34,044 nucleotides of DNA from Chitinispirillia bacterium (GTDB lineage: Bacteria > Fibrobacterota > Chitinivibrionia > Chitinivibrionales > Chitinispirillaceae): positions 1 to 34,044 of the forward strand of contig WQTH01000027.1 of the NCBI GenBank assembly GCA_009786415.1, in the 5' to 3' direction. A program made the position numbers and the translations under genes. Below the pieces are notes generated by a model, which saw nothing but the letters and a program-made list of their open reading frames with translations, had not been told where the DNA came from and did no database searches. How positions within the stretch are numbered: position 1 is the first letter of the stretch; each line of letters starts with the position of its first letter. Positions 1-7,464 of the stretch are shown in pieces.

Positions 1-315
1 TGCGAGCTCAAGGCGGAAGGGGCGCTCCCGGCCGCCCTCAACTACCGCTGCGGGCTTATAGCCTCCGCCGACGCATTCATGCACCGCCCGGAAGACATCG
101 CCAACCTGCGCAGCCTTTTCCCTGACGTTGCCGCGGTGGAGATGGAAAGCGCGGCGATTGTCCACTGCTGCAGCCTGTTTTCCGTTCCGGCTATAGTTAT
201 ACGCGCCATCTCCGACATTGCCGGCGCAGAATCCCCCGTTACGTTCGACGAGTTCTTGCCCATCGCCTCAAAGCACTCGGCGGAAATTGTCCGGCGCATA
301 ATAAAGATAAATTGA
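1..315 (+). CDS. mtnN: MTA/SAH nucleosidase, C-terminal part (host gene, 5' end outside window)
   Basis: The frame is open from base 1 to the stop at 313-315, so the ORF-track start at 79 is only an internal Met. Visible family motifs are a GLIASADAFM segment (usually IASGDxF), AVEMESAAIVHCC (the MExE-type nucleoside-binding segment, usually AVEMEGAAIAHV) and VIRAISDIAG, which carries the catalytic Asp of the family. The enzyme cleaves adenine from 5'-methylthioadenosine and S-adenosylhomocysteine in the cytoplasm, in methionine salvage and autoinducer-2 precursor formation. MESA in place of MEGA is a mild substitution and the active-site Glu and Asp look intact. This is chromosomal sequence flanking the prophage. 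It could be a related futalosine or purine nucleosidase of the PNP/UDP superfamily. Confidence 0.85.
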   Translation, partial: CELKAEGALPAALNYRCGLIASADAFMHRPEDIANLRSLFPDVAAVEMESAAIVHCCSLFSVPAIVIRAISDIAGAESPVTFDEFLPIASKHSAEIVRRIIKIN

Positions 316-538
316 ATTATCCCGGCACGCTCTTATATTGCCGGCATTTACGCAAAGCCGAGGGCGTTTTTGTAAAATCTTAGAGAACGCAGGGGGGAGT
401 TCGCAAAATTGTGCCTGTCGGCCCATATCGCCGGAGCTTCGCGGCGGTATGTTTTCTCCACGGGAACCTTACGGGGATATATTTCCAGCCTCTGCGCTGC
501 GGGCGACCGGGGGCTGTCGCTCATGCGTGATTTTTTTG
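316..538. other. Host intergenic region left of the prophage
   Basis: No convincing gene is seen between the nucleosidase stop and the prophage. The short ORFs listed here run across the prophage boundary or lack a ribosome-binding site. In the reconstructed empty site this stretch joins the 50 bp at 33698-33747, giving an intergenic region between two converging host genes. Confidence 0.6.
425..456 (+). terminator. Possible intrinsic terminator downstream of the nucleosidase gene
   Basis: ATATCGCCG at 425-433 can pair with CGGCGGTAT at 442-450 (eight Watson-Crick pairs plus one wobble), followed by GTTTTC. It lies about 110 bp after the stop codon. The T tract is weak, so the call is tentative. 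Confidence 0.35.
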
Positions 539-543
539 CGGGG
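539..543. repeat. Target-site duplication, left copy (CGGGG)
   Basis: CGGGG directly precedes the first base of the prophage and is repeated directly after its last base. The neighbouring bases differ (G before the left copy versus A before the right, T after the left copy versus A after the right), so the duplication is exactly 5 bp, the length expected for Mu-family transposition. Confidence 0.85.
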
Positions 544-707
544 TATAGGCTTTTAGGTAGTTTGGGAATTTGAGAGAGATTTTCAGATTTCTGTAAGTCT
601 GCTATTTTCAGGCGTTTAGTCCCCACATCGAACGGTTTTCTCAAATTTCTCAAAACTACCGGAAAGTGGGTAAAATTACCGATTTCATCGCGTAGTTTGG
701 GAAATTT
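544..707. repeat. Left prophage end with three transposase-binding-site-like repeats
   Basis: L1 (557-575, plus orientation) reads GTAGTTTGGGAATTTGAGA. L2 (639-659, opposite orientation) reads GTAGTTTTGAGAAATTTGAG on its own strand. L3 (692-707, plus orientation) reads GTAGTTTGGGAAATTT. They match the right-end sites R1 and R2. In Mu each end carries three MuA-binding sites, and this layout (three on the left, at least two close together on the right) is analogous. The terminal bases are 5'-TATAGG. Binding by the transposase encoded at 3402-5450 is inferred. Confidence 0.82.
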
Positions 708-723
708 TCGTTTTTTTGCTAAT

Positions 724-1272
724 TTATTGGTCGAATAGCGATAGCTGGGCGGTGGATTGGTATTTTTCGGAAATTACCTGCCTTACGTGCCGCTCGGAGA
801 CGCCGCAGGCGAGAGCCAATTCTTGGGTGTTGGTGCCGTTAAATGACCTTTCAATGTGCTTTCTAATGGCTATTGAAAGGCCGTTACGGGGGATGTAAAA
901 GCGGCATCCGGGAAAGTTGTGAGCCAGACATTGGGCCGTTTCAGGGCCACATAGCTCGGCAACCCTATCGAGGTGCTCGTTCGAGGATCTGCCGGCAGTT
1001 GGAGCCGGCTGCTTGGAGAGGTGGATGACATCCTCGCGGTTTAGGCCGAGGCGGCCAGCTACCGTGGCGGCGTTGTAGCCGTTGTAATTATCTTTGACGT
1101 ACTGCCAATCATCAGCCTTTTTGGCCGATGCCGGGATGTAGATTTCCAACCCCGGCATCTTGGACATAAGCGCCAACGCGACATCCAGACCACAATGCAG
1201 GGCTACCTCCTGCATTTGCTCCGACTGGATATCGGTGGCGCTTATACCGGCCAAAAGAGGTTCAGCCAACAT
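724..1272 (-). CDS. mor: Mor-type transcription activator with duplicated domain
   Basis: The 182-aa protein is the last gene of the leftward early operon. Its start overlaps the end of the DUF3164 gene (ATG inside the preceding stop context), indicating translational coupling. It resembles Mor/C activators of Mu, which bind DNA as dimers and turn on middle or late genes. Two similar halves are visible: residues about 22-87 (EVALHCGLD...PGLEIYIP...LGLNREDVIHL) and about 103-170 (RVAELCGPE...PGCRFYIP...CGVSERHVRQV). Each pairs an IGLExA/YIP-like segment with a helix-turn-helix. Mu Mor is about 129 aa with one HTH, so this is probably a fused double-domain form. The C-terminus is QLSLFDQ, a match to the sliding-clamp-binding pentapeptide QL(S/D)LF. 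Likely targets, by inference, are the divergent late promoters near 21 kb. Confidence 0.8.
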   Translation of the reverse strand: MLAEPLLAGISATDIQSEQMQEVALHCGLDVALALMSKMPGLEIYIPASAKKADDWQYVKDNYNGYNAATVAGRLGLNREDVIHLSKQPAPTAGRSSNEHLDRVAELCGPETAQCLAHNFPGCRFYIPRNGLSIAIRKHIERSFNGTNTQELALACGVSERHVRQVISEKYQSTAQLSLFDQ

Positions 1273-1897
1273 CTACTGCCGCCAGATCGAGGTTGATCTG
1301 CTTGTACTCGTCGGTGTCGCCGACCCGCTTATATATCCTTATATAAGCCTTGGAGCCGCTGATCGTGATTGACTCCTTGATCGCCTCCATCGCTTTCATC
1401 CAGAGCGGGTCCTTGATGTCTACCTTGAGCAATCCCATAATCCTCTGAGTGCTGAGCTTGCCGGCGTTGTTGCTTTTGAACGCGAAGTTTACCAGTTTTC
1501 TTAATTCGTCGGACGTGTCCGATATCCAACTTTCCAGACATTCGTCCAGCAGAGCTTTGGCAGCCTCCAAGGACTCGTCGAAAGTGATGTACTCGTTGAT
1601 CGAACGCTGGACGCGATAGCGGCCATCGTAGGAGGTGAGGGTGATGTTGCCTTTGAGCCCGCCTACCTTAGCATCGAACCGCTCCGCGCTCAGCTCGACG
1701 AACGCCTTAACATCGGCCATCGCCTTACTCTTGAAGGCGGCGAGCTCTTCGTTCAACAACAGGGCTTTCGCCACAATCTCATATACGAGGTTGTTACGGG
1801 CCTTGTCTATCTCCTTTACGATGTCCTCCGGGACAAGACAGCCGCGGTGATCCATCATAAAGCCTTCCGGTATTTGTACTTCTTTTGAGCCTGACAT
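1262..1897 (-). CDS. DUF3164 family early phage protein
   Basis: The 211-aa product matches the DUF3164 family typical of Mu-like early regions. It starts with the EGFMMDHRGCLVPEDIVKEID pattern, followed by a long helical stretch (about 35-75) and a conserved central piece around ITLTSYDGRYRVQRSINE, then a C-terminal GLLKVDIKDPLWMKAMEAI segment. The function of the family is not established; its position between gemA and mor is standard for transposable phages. A strong GAGGAGGTG ribosome-binding site lies just upstream of the ATG at 1897. The gap to gemA is 4 bp and the gene overlaps mor. There is no evidence that it is a Gam-type nuclease inhibitor. Confidence 0.8.
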   Translation of the reverse strand: MSGSKEVQIPEGFMMDHRGCLVPEDIVKEIDKARNNLVYEIVAKALLLNEELAAFKSKAMADVKAFVELSAERFDAKVGGLKGNITLTSYDGRYRVQRSINEYITFDESLEAAKALLDECLESWISDTSDELRKLVNFAFKSNNAGKLSTQRIMGLLKVDIKDPLWMKAMEAIKESITISGSKAYIRIYKRVGDTDEYKQINLDLAAVDVG

Positions 1898-1901
1898 AAT
1901 T

Positions 1902-2375
1902 CTACACCTCCTCGGTTTTGGGTTGTTGTTTTTTCATTGCCACCAGCGTTCGGATCACCTTCCCGACGCGCTCACGCGGCAGCCATCTGATGTGGCTGAT
2001 TTGAAAGCGCTTTTCGAGAAAGTTATTGAGAGCTTGCGCCCTCTCAGATTCCGGTGCGCGGGAGACTTCGTTCCACATTGCGCGGATCATCGCCTGCTGT
2101 TTGAAGGTCGCCACTTCGTTACTGTCCGCACAGCGTACCTTGCCGCTTAAAACATCGTCCGCGCTTGCCGTCTTTACGCGCCGGGGCGGGAACGATAGGG
2201 CACCGCCGGGCACTAACCGCATCAGCGCCTCAATCAGTTCCTTCACTCCCGGCCCTGTCAGTTCTTTCGATGATTCCACACCGAAGCCCGAAAGCAGGGC
2301 ACGGTAGTCTTCGTCCGCCATGCCTATCTTCGACTTCAGCGTGTGGATCATCGAGAGTTGGCCACGTGTCGCCAT
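1902..2375 (-). CDS. gemA: GemA-like regulatory protein (Mu gp16, DUF1018)
   Basis: The 157-aa protein has the DUF1018 hallmark start, QLSMIHTLKSKIGMADEDYRALL, then a central MIRAMWNEVSRAPE segment and a basic C-terminal RWLPRERVGKVIRTL region. In Mu, GemA modulates early gene expression and host DNA topology, though the mechanism is poorly defined. Its ATG overlaps the stop of the MuB-like gene in a TGATG arrangement, so the two are likely coupled. The family assignment is firm; the role is inferred from Mu. Confidence 0.83.
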   Translation of the reverse strand: MATRGQLSMIHTLKSKIGMADEDYRALLSGFGVESSKELTGPGVKELIEALMRLVPGGALSFPPRRVKTASADDVLSGKVRCADSNEVATFKQQAMIRAMWNEVSRAPESERAQALNNFLEKRFQISHIRWLPRERVGKVIRTLVAMKKQQPKTEEV

Positions 2376-3340
2376 CAGGACATTGCCTCCAACTTTACGA
2401 ACTTGCCGGCAGCCTCTATGACACTTTCGTCGATCGCCATATTATTAATTTTCGCAATGTGCTGTGAGCGTGTTACTATTTTGAACAGGCGGCGGGTGTT
2501 CCCGGCGCTTTCCCGGTGGAATGCCTTGTGAAGTGTCTCGCCGCAATCCGGCAGCAGTACCGCGAGTATTGCCGAGGTATCTTTCTCCTTGAGCGCGATC
2601 AACTTTATAGCGATACCTACCCGGCTGTAGAGCTGTGCGTACTCACCGTTGAGACCTTTAAGATTAGCCAATAATTTGGGCATACCTGTCAACAGAATGC
2701 CGATGCCGGTTTTGTCGTGGAGACGGCGCAGTAACTCCAGCGCCTTGTACGGGAGCTGTTCGGCCTCGTCTACAATCAACAAGCGACCGCTGCCTTTGAG
2801 CCGACGGCAGCACTCTACGAAGACATCATAAAGATTCCCGCGGGACGTGCCGCCTATAAGTTCACGCAATTCGCCAAATAACACTTTAGCCGTATAGCAC
2901 GGGTCGGCCTCAATAAGGATTACATCGGAGTGCCGCCTTGTGTATTCGCGTACCGACTCGGTTTTACCCAAACCCGCCGCTGAATAGCAGACACCTATTT
3001 CGCCGACTACGTGGCAGTTACGCGCGATTTCAAAGACACGCTTAGACGCCGACGTTTCGATGAACCCCCTTTCTATCTTTGGCGATGCCGACTTGTCTTT
3101 TTCGCGTGCCATAACCGCGAGGACCTTCTTGTAAACAGCCAATACATCACCTGGATACTTACCCGCCGCGAACTGGCTAAGCGTAGCCGCGCTGATACCG
3201 GCAGCCTTAGCCATTGTGGCCAGAGACCAGTCACGCTCTTCAAGCCACGTTTTCAGGTCGTCCCTGAATTCAGCCACGCTGAACTTCTCTGTTGCGTACT
3301 GCGCTTTTCCGCCGCGCACTCCATCATTAATGTCTACCAT
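2375..3340 (-). CDS. MuB-type transposition ATPase
   Basis: The product is about 321 aa. An N-terminal lambda-repressor-like HTH (about 38-65, LATMAKAAGISAATLSQFAAG) is followed by an AAA+ domain with Walker A SAAGLGKT (about 121-128), Walker B LLIVDEAEQL (about 188-197) and sensor-1-like ILLTGMPKL. This is the MuB layout: an ATP-dependent DNA-binding protein that selects target DNA, activates the transposase and gives target immunity. The Walker A lacks the usual first Gly but keeps GKT. The start is placed at the ATG at 3340; GTG at 3343 is possible. The leader carries the AACCATAAACGGAAGGG element that also precedes the XRE gene. Confidence 0.88.
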   Translation of the reverse strand: MVDINDGVRGGKAQYATEKFSVAEFRDDLKTWLEERDWSLATMAKAAGISAATLSQFAAGKYPGDVLAVYKKVLAVMAREKDKSASPKIERGFIETSASKRVFEIARNCHVVGEIGVCYSAAGLGKTESVREYTRRHSDVILIEADPCYTAKVLFGELRELIGGTSRGNLYDVFVECCRRLKGSGRLLIVDEAEQLPYKALELLRRLHDKTGIGILLTGMPKLLANLKGLNGEYAQLYSRVGIAIKLIALKEKDTSAILAVLLPDCGETLHKAFHRESAGNTRRLFKIVTRSQHIAKINNMAIDESVIEAAGKFVKLEAMS

Positions 3341-3347
3341 CACTTAC

Positions 3348-3364
3348 CCCTTCCGTTTATGGTT
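3348..3364 (-). promoter_or_regulatory. Leader element AACCATAAACGGAAGGG before the MuB-like gene
   Basis: A 17-nt sequence, read on the minus strand, lies directly before the start of the MuB-like gene and recurs exactly at 7382-7398 before the XRE gene. It includes the Shine-Dalgarno part GGAAGGG. The AACCATAA core is seen before three further genes (see findings). Confidence 0.5.
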
Positions 3365-3401
3365 ATAAAGTGGCGCGGCGGGAGTGCCGCACCGGTTGTA
3401 T

Positions 3402-5450
3402 CTATCCCGCTTTAAATATTGCAACTTCGTTAAAATCGTCTTCATCGTCACGATCTGCTTCCAGACCGAATAACGGCTTCTTGCGCGGTGGGACAATACT
3501 GTCCATACCGAGGATGGACATATCTTGTAGACCCTCCTCCTTCTGTGCCGCTATTTTGGCGAGTACTTCCGCCTTGCTCGTTATCATTATATGGCCGTCC
3601 GTATTATGGATATTAGAAAGCTCTGTACCGTCATCATTACTTGCCGCTTTAGCGTATACGCCTAACCCGCGAAGCGCAACCTCCGGCGTAATGACGCAAC
3701 TTGGAACAGCCGCTTCTTTAGTAGCCTTAATCACATAACCCTTCATATTGGAAGCCTCCTTCAACTTGTCCCGACCGATGTCATCATCAACATTGAAAGG
3801 AACATCCCAAACCGCTTTAGCGCTACAGATAAATGCGCAGGTCGCCGCATCGTATACATCTGCATAGTCTAACGCGCTATGCAGGCGCTCAAGATAAACC
3901 TTTCGGCGGTCTGGCGGTTGAATGGTTAGTGGTATATACGTACCGCGCAAATCACTATCTCTAATTCCACCGCGAGCCATAGTGAGGTCTTTGGATGTTC
4001 GATAGCAGAGTTTATCGAGTTGGTCTATAGGTATCTCCCGCACCTTACCATCTTTTCTTGCAATAGGGTACTCTTCATTCCAAATCTGAGACGGCGACAG
4101 CCCCTTATGGTGGCCCGACGTGAACGGCATCTTTGGCTGGACGTTTACAACATAATCTTGAAGACGCCTTACAAATTCGTCAAAAGTCTCTATTGCGCCG
4201 GACGCTACATTTTTTTCAAGGCACTCCGGCTTTTTAGCTACGCTTCCACCACAAAACCCTTTGAACCACACGGATGTACTCGCGTGAAGCGTTCTAAACA
4301 TCCGCTCGATATGCTTTGTTTGCGGGTTGTACGGGATTGCAAAGTGAACCTTCATACCCAACTGATGAGCCATAGAAAGGCGCTTGCTGCCCTTCCGGCC
4401 CCCTGTGAGGTCTTTTGCGCGAAAGTCTTTGCCATTATCCACGAGAATACTACTGGGCGCTCCATACTCTGACATTGCCGCGTAAATAGCGGTAAAAATA
4501 TCGTCTGCGTTAGGGTCGCCAATATAAGCAAAAGCCGAAAGTATCATCCGCGACTTAACGTCTGCCCAAACAGTAACCCACGCGCGCTGGGGCTTTTTAT
4601 AACCATTAACCATCACGAGAGTATCAGCCAGAAAATGGTCGGCCATCCAATACTCTCCGGCAAGCACTCCGCTATCATCCCTTTTGATATACGGGGCGCA
4701 TTTTCTGTTATATGCGGCAAAACCCTCTCTTGCCAAAACGGCCACAGAGTTGGGGGTTCTGTTTTTATACGCACGGTCAAGCGTACCCACCTTTGGAAGC
4801 CCCGTCAAGCTACTGCCGTTCTCAATCTCCAAGCCTGCGGCAACTTGCCACGCTTTGGCCTTGCTGACCCCGGTGTTCATTTCTATGCAGGCTTTATAGG
4901 TTTCATACATAGACTCAGGGGCAGTCGTCTTGCCGCGATTTTTGCCATAGCCACCGAGCAGGGCGGCTTTGCCACCCTCGCGGAACTTTTTGAGCTTCGC
5001 GTATACTGTCTTAACAGTAATCGTTTTTTCGGGATGTTCTTGGTTGTATTGCTCAACGACCGCCGCAAGCGTCAATGTTCCCCTGTGTTTTTGGTAATCG
5101 GAGACAATCGGGTAGTAAGTATCAAACTGCACCCTGTTGTAATGCGGGGCGTTATTGTAGAGTTCGAGGAATTCCATATCTAACCCCGCACTCGGCGTAT
5201 TTGCTGCCATGGGTGGGCCTTGAACAGCTGTAGGCTCCACTTCACAAACCGGGGCACACTCTTCCTGCGCCGGTTCTTGGGGGACAATGGCGTGGCAACG
5301 CTTTTGGATGTTGCCGGGGAGAGTAGACAATAATACCTCCGCCCCGGCAGGGGACGGGCGATAACGCACGGGCCTGCCGTGCGTATCACGGAAAGCCTGT
5401 GCGGTTACTCCCATCTTGTCAGCGACATCTTTAAGCGCTACCCACACCAC
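3402..5450 (-). CDS. MuA-type DDE transposase
   Basis: The 682-aa protein is close to MuA (663 aa). The N-terminal winged-helix Mu-type DNA-binding domain (about 1-50, VALKDVADKMGVTAQAFR) is followed by a linker, a second HTH region (about 95-170), the retroviral-integrase-like catalytic core and a C-terminal Mu-transposase domain (from about 460). The acidic triad is visible as D271 (YWMADHF), D338 (SILVDNGKDF) and E382 (HIERMFRT). It should bind the end repeats at 557-707 and 33641-33679, nick the 3' ends and join them to target DNA with a 5-bp stagger, matching the CGGGG duplication. The start is GTG at 5450, with an AAAAAGGGGG ribosome-binding site about 7 nt away. The MuB-like gene follows after about 60 bp. 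Confidence 0.95.
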   Translation of the reverse strand: MVWVALKDVADKMGVTAQAFRDTHGRPVRYRPSPAGAEVLLSTLPGNIQKRCHAIVPQEPAQEECAPVCEVEPTAVQGPPMAANTPSAGLDMEFLELYNNAPHYNRVQFDTYYPIVSDYQKHRGTLTLAAVVEQYNQEHPEKTITVKTVYAKLKKFREGGKAALLGGYGKNRGKTTAPESMYETYKACIEMNTGVSKAKAWQVAAGLEIENGSSLTGLPKVGTLDRAYKNRTPNSVAVLAREGFAAYNRKCAPYIKRDDSGVLAGEYWMADHFLADTLVMVNGYKKPQRAWVTVWADVKSRMILSAFAYIGDPNADDIFTAIYAAMSEYGAPSSILVDNGKDFRAKDLTGGRKGSKRLSMAHQLGMKVHFAIPYNPQTKHIERMFRTLHASTSVWFKGFCGGSVAKKPECLEKNVASGAIETFDEFVRRLQDYVVNVQPKMPFTSGHHKGLSPSQIWNEEYPIARKDGKVREIPIDQLDKLCYRTSKDLTMARGGIRDSDLRGTYIPLTIQPPDRRKVYLERLHSALDYADVYDAATCAFICSAKAVWDVPFNVDDDIGRDKLKEASNMKGYVIKATKEAAVPSCVITPEVALRGLGVYAKAASNDDGTELSNIHNTDGHIMITSKAEVLAKIAAQKEEGLQDMSILGMDSIVPPRKKPLFGLEADRDDEDDFNEVAIFKAG

Positions 5451-5481
5451 TCTTAACCCCCTTTTTACAAGCGTTTAAGAG

Positions 5482-6741
5482 CTACTCAATACAGTACCCA
5501 TAACGAGCGCGGCAACTCATCCACCGACCGTGAGCCTCTTTCTCAGACAAGGTAGCATCCAACAGCGTGCAGCCCTGATACTGAAAGTGCCGCGCAATAG
5601 TCTCGCGGGGGCCCATAACAATATCCTCGACATTGTGGACAAAAGGCAGCCGCACCTTGCTGAAAGAAACGCTGGGTTCTTCATCATAGCCGCAGATAAC
5701 GACAACCTTTGACTCCGTGTCCGTATAGCCGCCGGGCTTTTTCTTGGTACGGGGTGGGTAGAACGCCAACACGTCTTTAGGGACGAGGTTCCACGCTGCC
5801 GCCAGCTCGTAGGCTTTGTGGGCGTGGATGCTCAAAGCCTCAATCATAACCAGCGACTCGTTCAATATGTGGCTATGTATCGGGAACGCGGCGAGCGTTT
5901 CGACCTTCGAGTTATAGAAGTTGGGCGAGGCATAGACTACGCCGTGGCAGTCCTCGTCATTAGCGGGGGCCTTGGGATTGTTCGTCTTCTTGGGATTAAT
6001 ACCCGCTTTCGTCAGCCGCTTTTCTTCGCGCCGCTCTTCGGCCTGCTTGCGGAGCTTCTTCTTGTTGACAGCGTCACCGCTACGGATGCCGTCGAGGAGG
6101 GTGAGCTGTTTTTTTGCAGGTTGAAGGCTTAACTCGTACGCGCAGTTTATAGAGATTGCCGCCTCATCGAGAGCGTTTTGGACGGCTTCTATGGTTTGAT
6201 CGCTGTAAACAGCCTTAACGTTCTCATAAGTACCATGACTACCCAAGCCGGATACCCGTATAGCATAATCGCGCGTTTTTTCACCTTTGCGGATAGGGTA
6301 GGTTTGGTTTGGGATGTCCACTCCACCATTTTTTGGCGGAGCACCCCGGCGTTCCCCTACATCCGCAATAACCGCTTCGGCAATAGCCAACATCTCACGG
6401 GGCGTGAACGGCTTGCGCTGGTTGTTTTCCTCTATCTCTGCGGCCTTAGGGTTAATAAGTGTCTTTATAATGGCAGGGATAGCCTCTCTTTTGAGATGGT
6501 CTCTGTACGCCATATACCTCCGCCCACCTGCCACAAGGAGATACTTACCCGTGGTAGCTGTGGACGCAACGACCGTAATTGGGTGCTGCAAACCCGTCTC
6601 GGCGATTGAGTCCGCAAGCCCCTTGGTGTCACCGTAGTTTTGACGGAACCGCTGTCCAAGGACAATGTTTTCCAATGGGATTTCGGTCACAATATCACCG
6701 CCCTGCACTCCAACAGCTACAGCATCGCTTTTACTTTTCAC
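5482..6741 (-). CDS. ParB/Srx-domain protein with probable degenerate MT-A70 methyltransferase domain
   Basis: The protein is 419 aa. The N-terminal ParB-like domain (about 15-115) shows IPLENIVLGQRFR, LADSIAETGLQHPITV and the box YLLVAGGRRYMAYR, and is followed by the usual ENNQRKPFTPREML segment and a helical HTH-type region (about 170-235). The C-terminal part (about 275-419) follows the order of an MT-A70 adenine methyltransferase: a VVYASPNFY strand where the family has YADPPW, a LPI/FPI-like helix, a segment ending AWNLVPKDVLAFYPP, a VVVICGYDE strand and a terminal LLDATLSE region. The catalytic DPPW is replaced by ASPN, so methylation is unlikely. The GTG start at 6741 is supported by AGGAGG and overlaps the upstream ORF. 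In phages such genes may regulate or modify DNA; the role here is unknown. Confidence 0.7.
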   Translation of the reverse strand: MKSKSDAVAVGVQGGDIVTEIPLENIVLGQRFRQNYGDTKGLADSIAETGLQHPITVVASTATTGKYLLVAGGRRYMAYRDHLKREAIPAIIKTLINPKAAEIEENNQRKPFTPREMLAIAEAVIADVGERRGAPPKNGGVDIPNQTYPIRKGEKTRDYAIRVSGLGSHGTYENVKAVYSDQTIEAVQNALDEAAISINCAYELSLQPAKKQLTLLDGIRSGDAVNKKKLRKQAEERREEKRLTKAGINPKKTNNPKAPANDEDCHGVVYASPNFYNSKVETLAAFPIHSHILNESLVMIEALSIHAHKAYELAAAWNLVPKDVLAFYPPRTKKKPGGYTDTESKVVVICGYDEEPSVSFSKVRLPFVHNVEDIVMGPRETIARHFQYQGCTLLDATLSEKEAHGRWMSCRARYGYCIE

Positions 6742-6913
6742 AAACTACCTCCTCTGGTTTATGGTTTAAAAGTTCAAGTACTCGTTCCGCAACTTTACCC
6801 ATTGCCACCTCACGCGCAAGCAGGGCAATAACATCTTTGTCATTTGGGTTAATCAAGCCTTTATACTTGACGATTCCTTGGGCGATTTCCTCTTGGTTTG
6901 GGAATACGTACAT
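6731..6913 (-). CDS. Small early protein, unknown function
   Basis: This 60-aa ORF, YVFPNQEEIAQGIVKYKGLI and onward, lies exactly between the XRE gene and the ParB-like gene and overlaps the latter by 11 bp. It is soluble, mostly helical by composition and has no motif I recognise. Tight packing in the early operon supports it as real. Its last codons also encode the AACCATAAAC and AGGAGG signals used by the ParB gene. Confidence 0.55.
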   Translation of the reverse strand: MYVFPNQEEIAQGIVKYKGLINPNDKDVIALLAREVAMGKVAERVLELLNHKPEEVVCEK

Positions 6914-7372
6914 TTATAGTTTCACCTCCGCGCTCATATCTTTTAACGCTTCTCGCAGTACTACGGTAATAGCTGAAAGGTTTTTAAGTACAAAGCGACG
7001 TTCCACATCTTTTGTTGCGCGCCCAAAATTTTTAAAAAACCGCACTCTGTACCAAGGAGAGTTAGACACCTGTACCACCTCAAAGTGCAAACTCCTCAGT
7101 GTAACAGGGGTGTTTGTACAACAATCCTCTTCAACCCTGATAACTTCATCCGGGTCAGAGAAAAAACTCTGTACGTCAACGCCGAGGACCTTTGCAATAA
7201 GGGGGAGTTTGTTTGCCCTAGGGTACTTACCTGCTCCCCAGCCCGATACACTGGATTGGTCTACTCCAACGGCCGCTGCCAACTCCGCCTGCGTCATACC
7301 TGCCTCGCGCATGGCCTTTAGGATGCGTGGGCCAATGGCGGTAGCCCCTCCCGTATCTCTACTCTTTACCAT
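6914..7372 (-). CDS. XRE-family HTH transcriptional regulator
   Basis: The product is about 152 aa. A classic Cro/C1-type HTH occupies about 15-65 (ILKAMREAGMTQAELAAAVG, then VDQSSVSGWGAGKYPRANKL). A C-terminal domain of about 80 aa has no recognised fold and shows no LexA-type peptidase motif. It is the second gene of the leftward early operon after the Ner-like gene, so it is more likely an early modulator than the lysogeny repressor. The start is ATG at 7372; the track start at 7375 is a GTG immediately before it. The leader duplicates that of the MuB-like gene, including the GTGATGGTA start context. Confidence 0.75.
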   Translation of the reverse strand: MVKSRDTGGATAIGPRILKAMREAGMTQAELAAAVGVDQSSVSGWGAGKYPRANKLPLIAKVLGVDVQSFFSDPDEVIRVEEDCCTNTPVTLRSLHFEVVQVSNSPWYRVRFFKNFGRATKDVERRFVLKNLSAITVVLREALKDMSAEVKL

Positions 7373-7381
7373 CACACCAAT

Positions 7382-7398
7382 CCCTTCCGTTTATGGTT
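7382..7398 (-). promoter_or_regulatory. Leader element AACCATAAACGGAAGGG before the XRE gene
   Basis: This is an exact second copy of the 17-nt leader found before the MuB-like gene, 16 to 18 nt from AACCATAA to the start codon in both. It could be a translational element, or the CATAAA part could act as a -10 box. Confidence 0.45.
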
Positions 7399-7464
7399 TT
7401 TTGGCAGCACTACACCGCCAATGCACTTTATTTTGCAATAACCTTGACACGATACTTATATTAT

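Noticed and set aside
521-550. A TG dinucleotide near 528 or 537 as the left terminus
   Set aside because: No matching CA end or 5-bp duplication is found on the right at a consistent distance from R1, whereas TATA ends with CGGGG fit both sides.
338-556. 72-aa plus-strand ORF across the left boundary
   Set aside because: It crosses from host DNA into the prophage end repeats, so it cannot be an ancestral host gene, and lacks a ribosome-binding site.
1262-1897. Gam-like host-nuclease inhibitor
   Set aside because: The gene position is compatible, but the sequence follows DUF3164 and not Gam.
4635-5183. 182-aa plus-strand ORF opposite the transposase gene
   Set aside because: It lies antisense to the DDE transposase coding region with no ribosome-binding site or family motif; a shadow ORF of GC-biased codons.
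6128-6160. QLTLL in the ParB-like protein as a second clamp-binding motif
   Set aside because: It lies within a predicted internal helix of the ParB HTH region and departs from the QL(S/D)LF consensus at the key Phe, unlike the free C-terminal motif in Mor.
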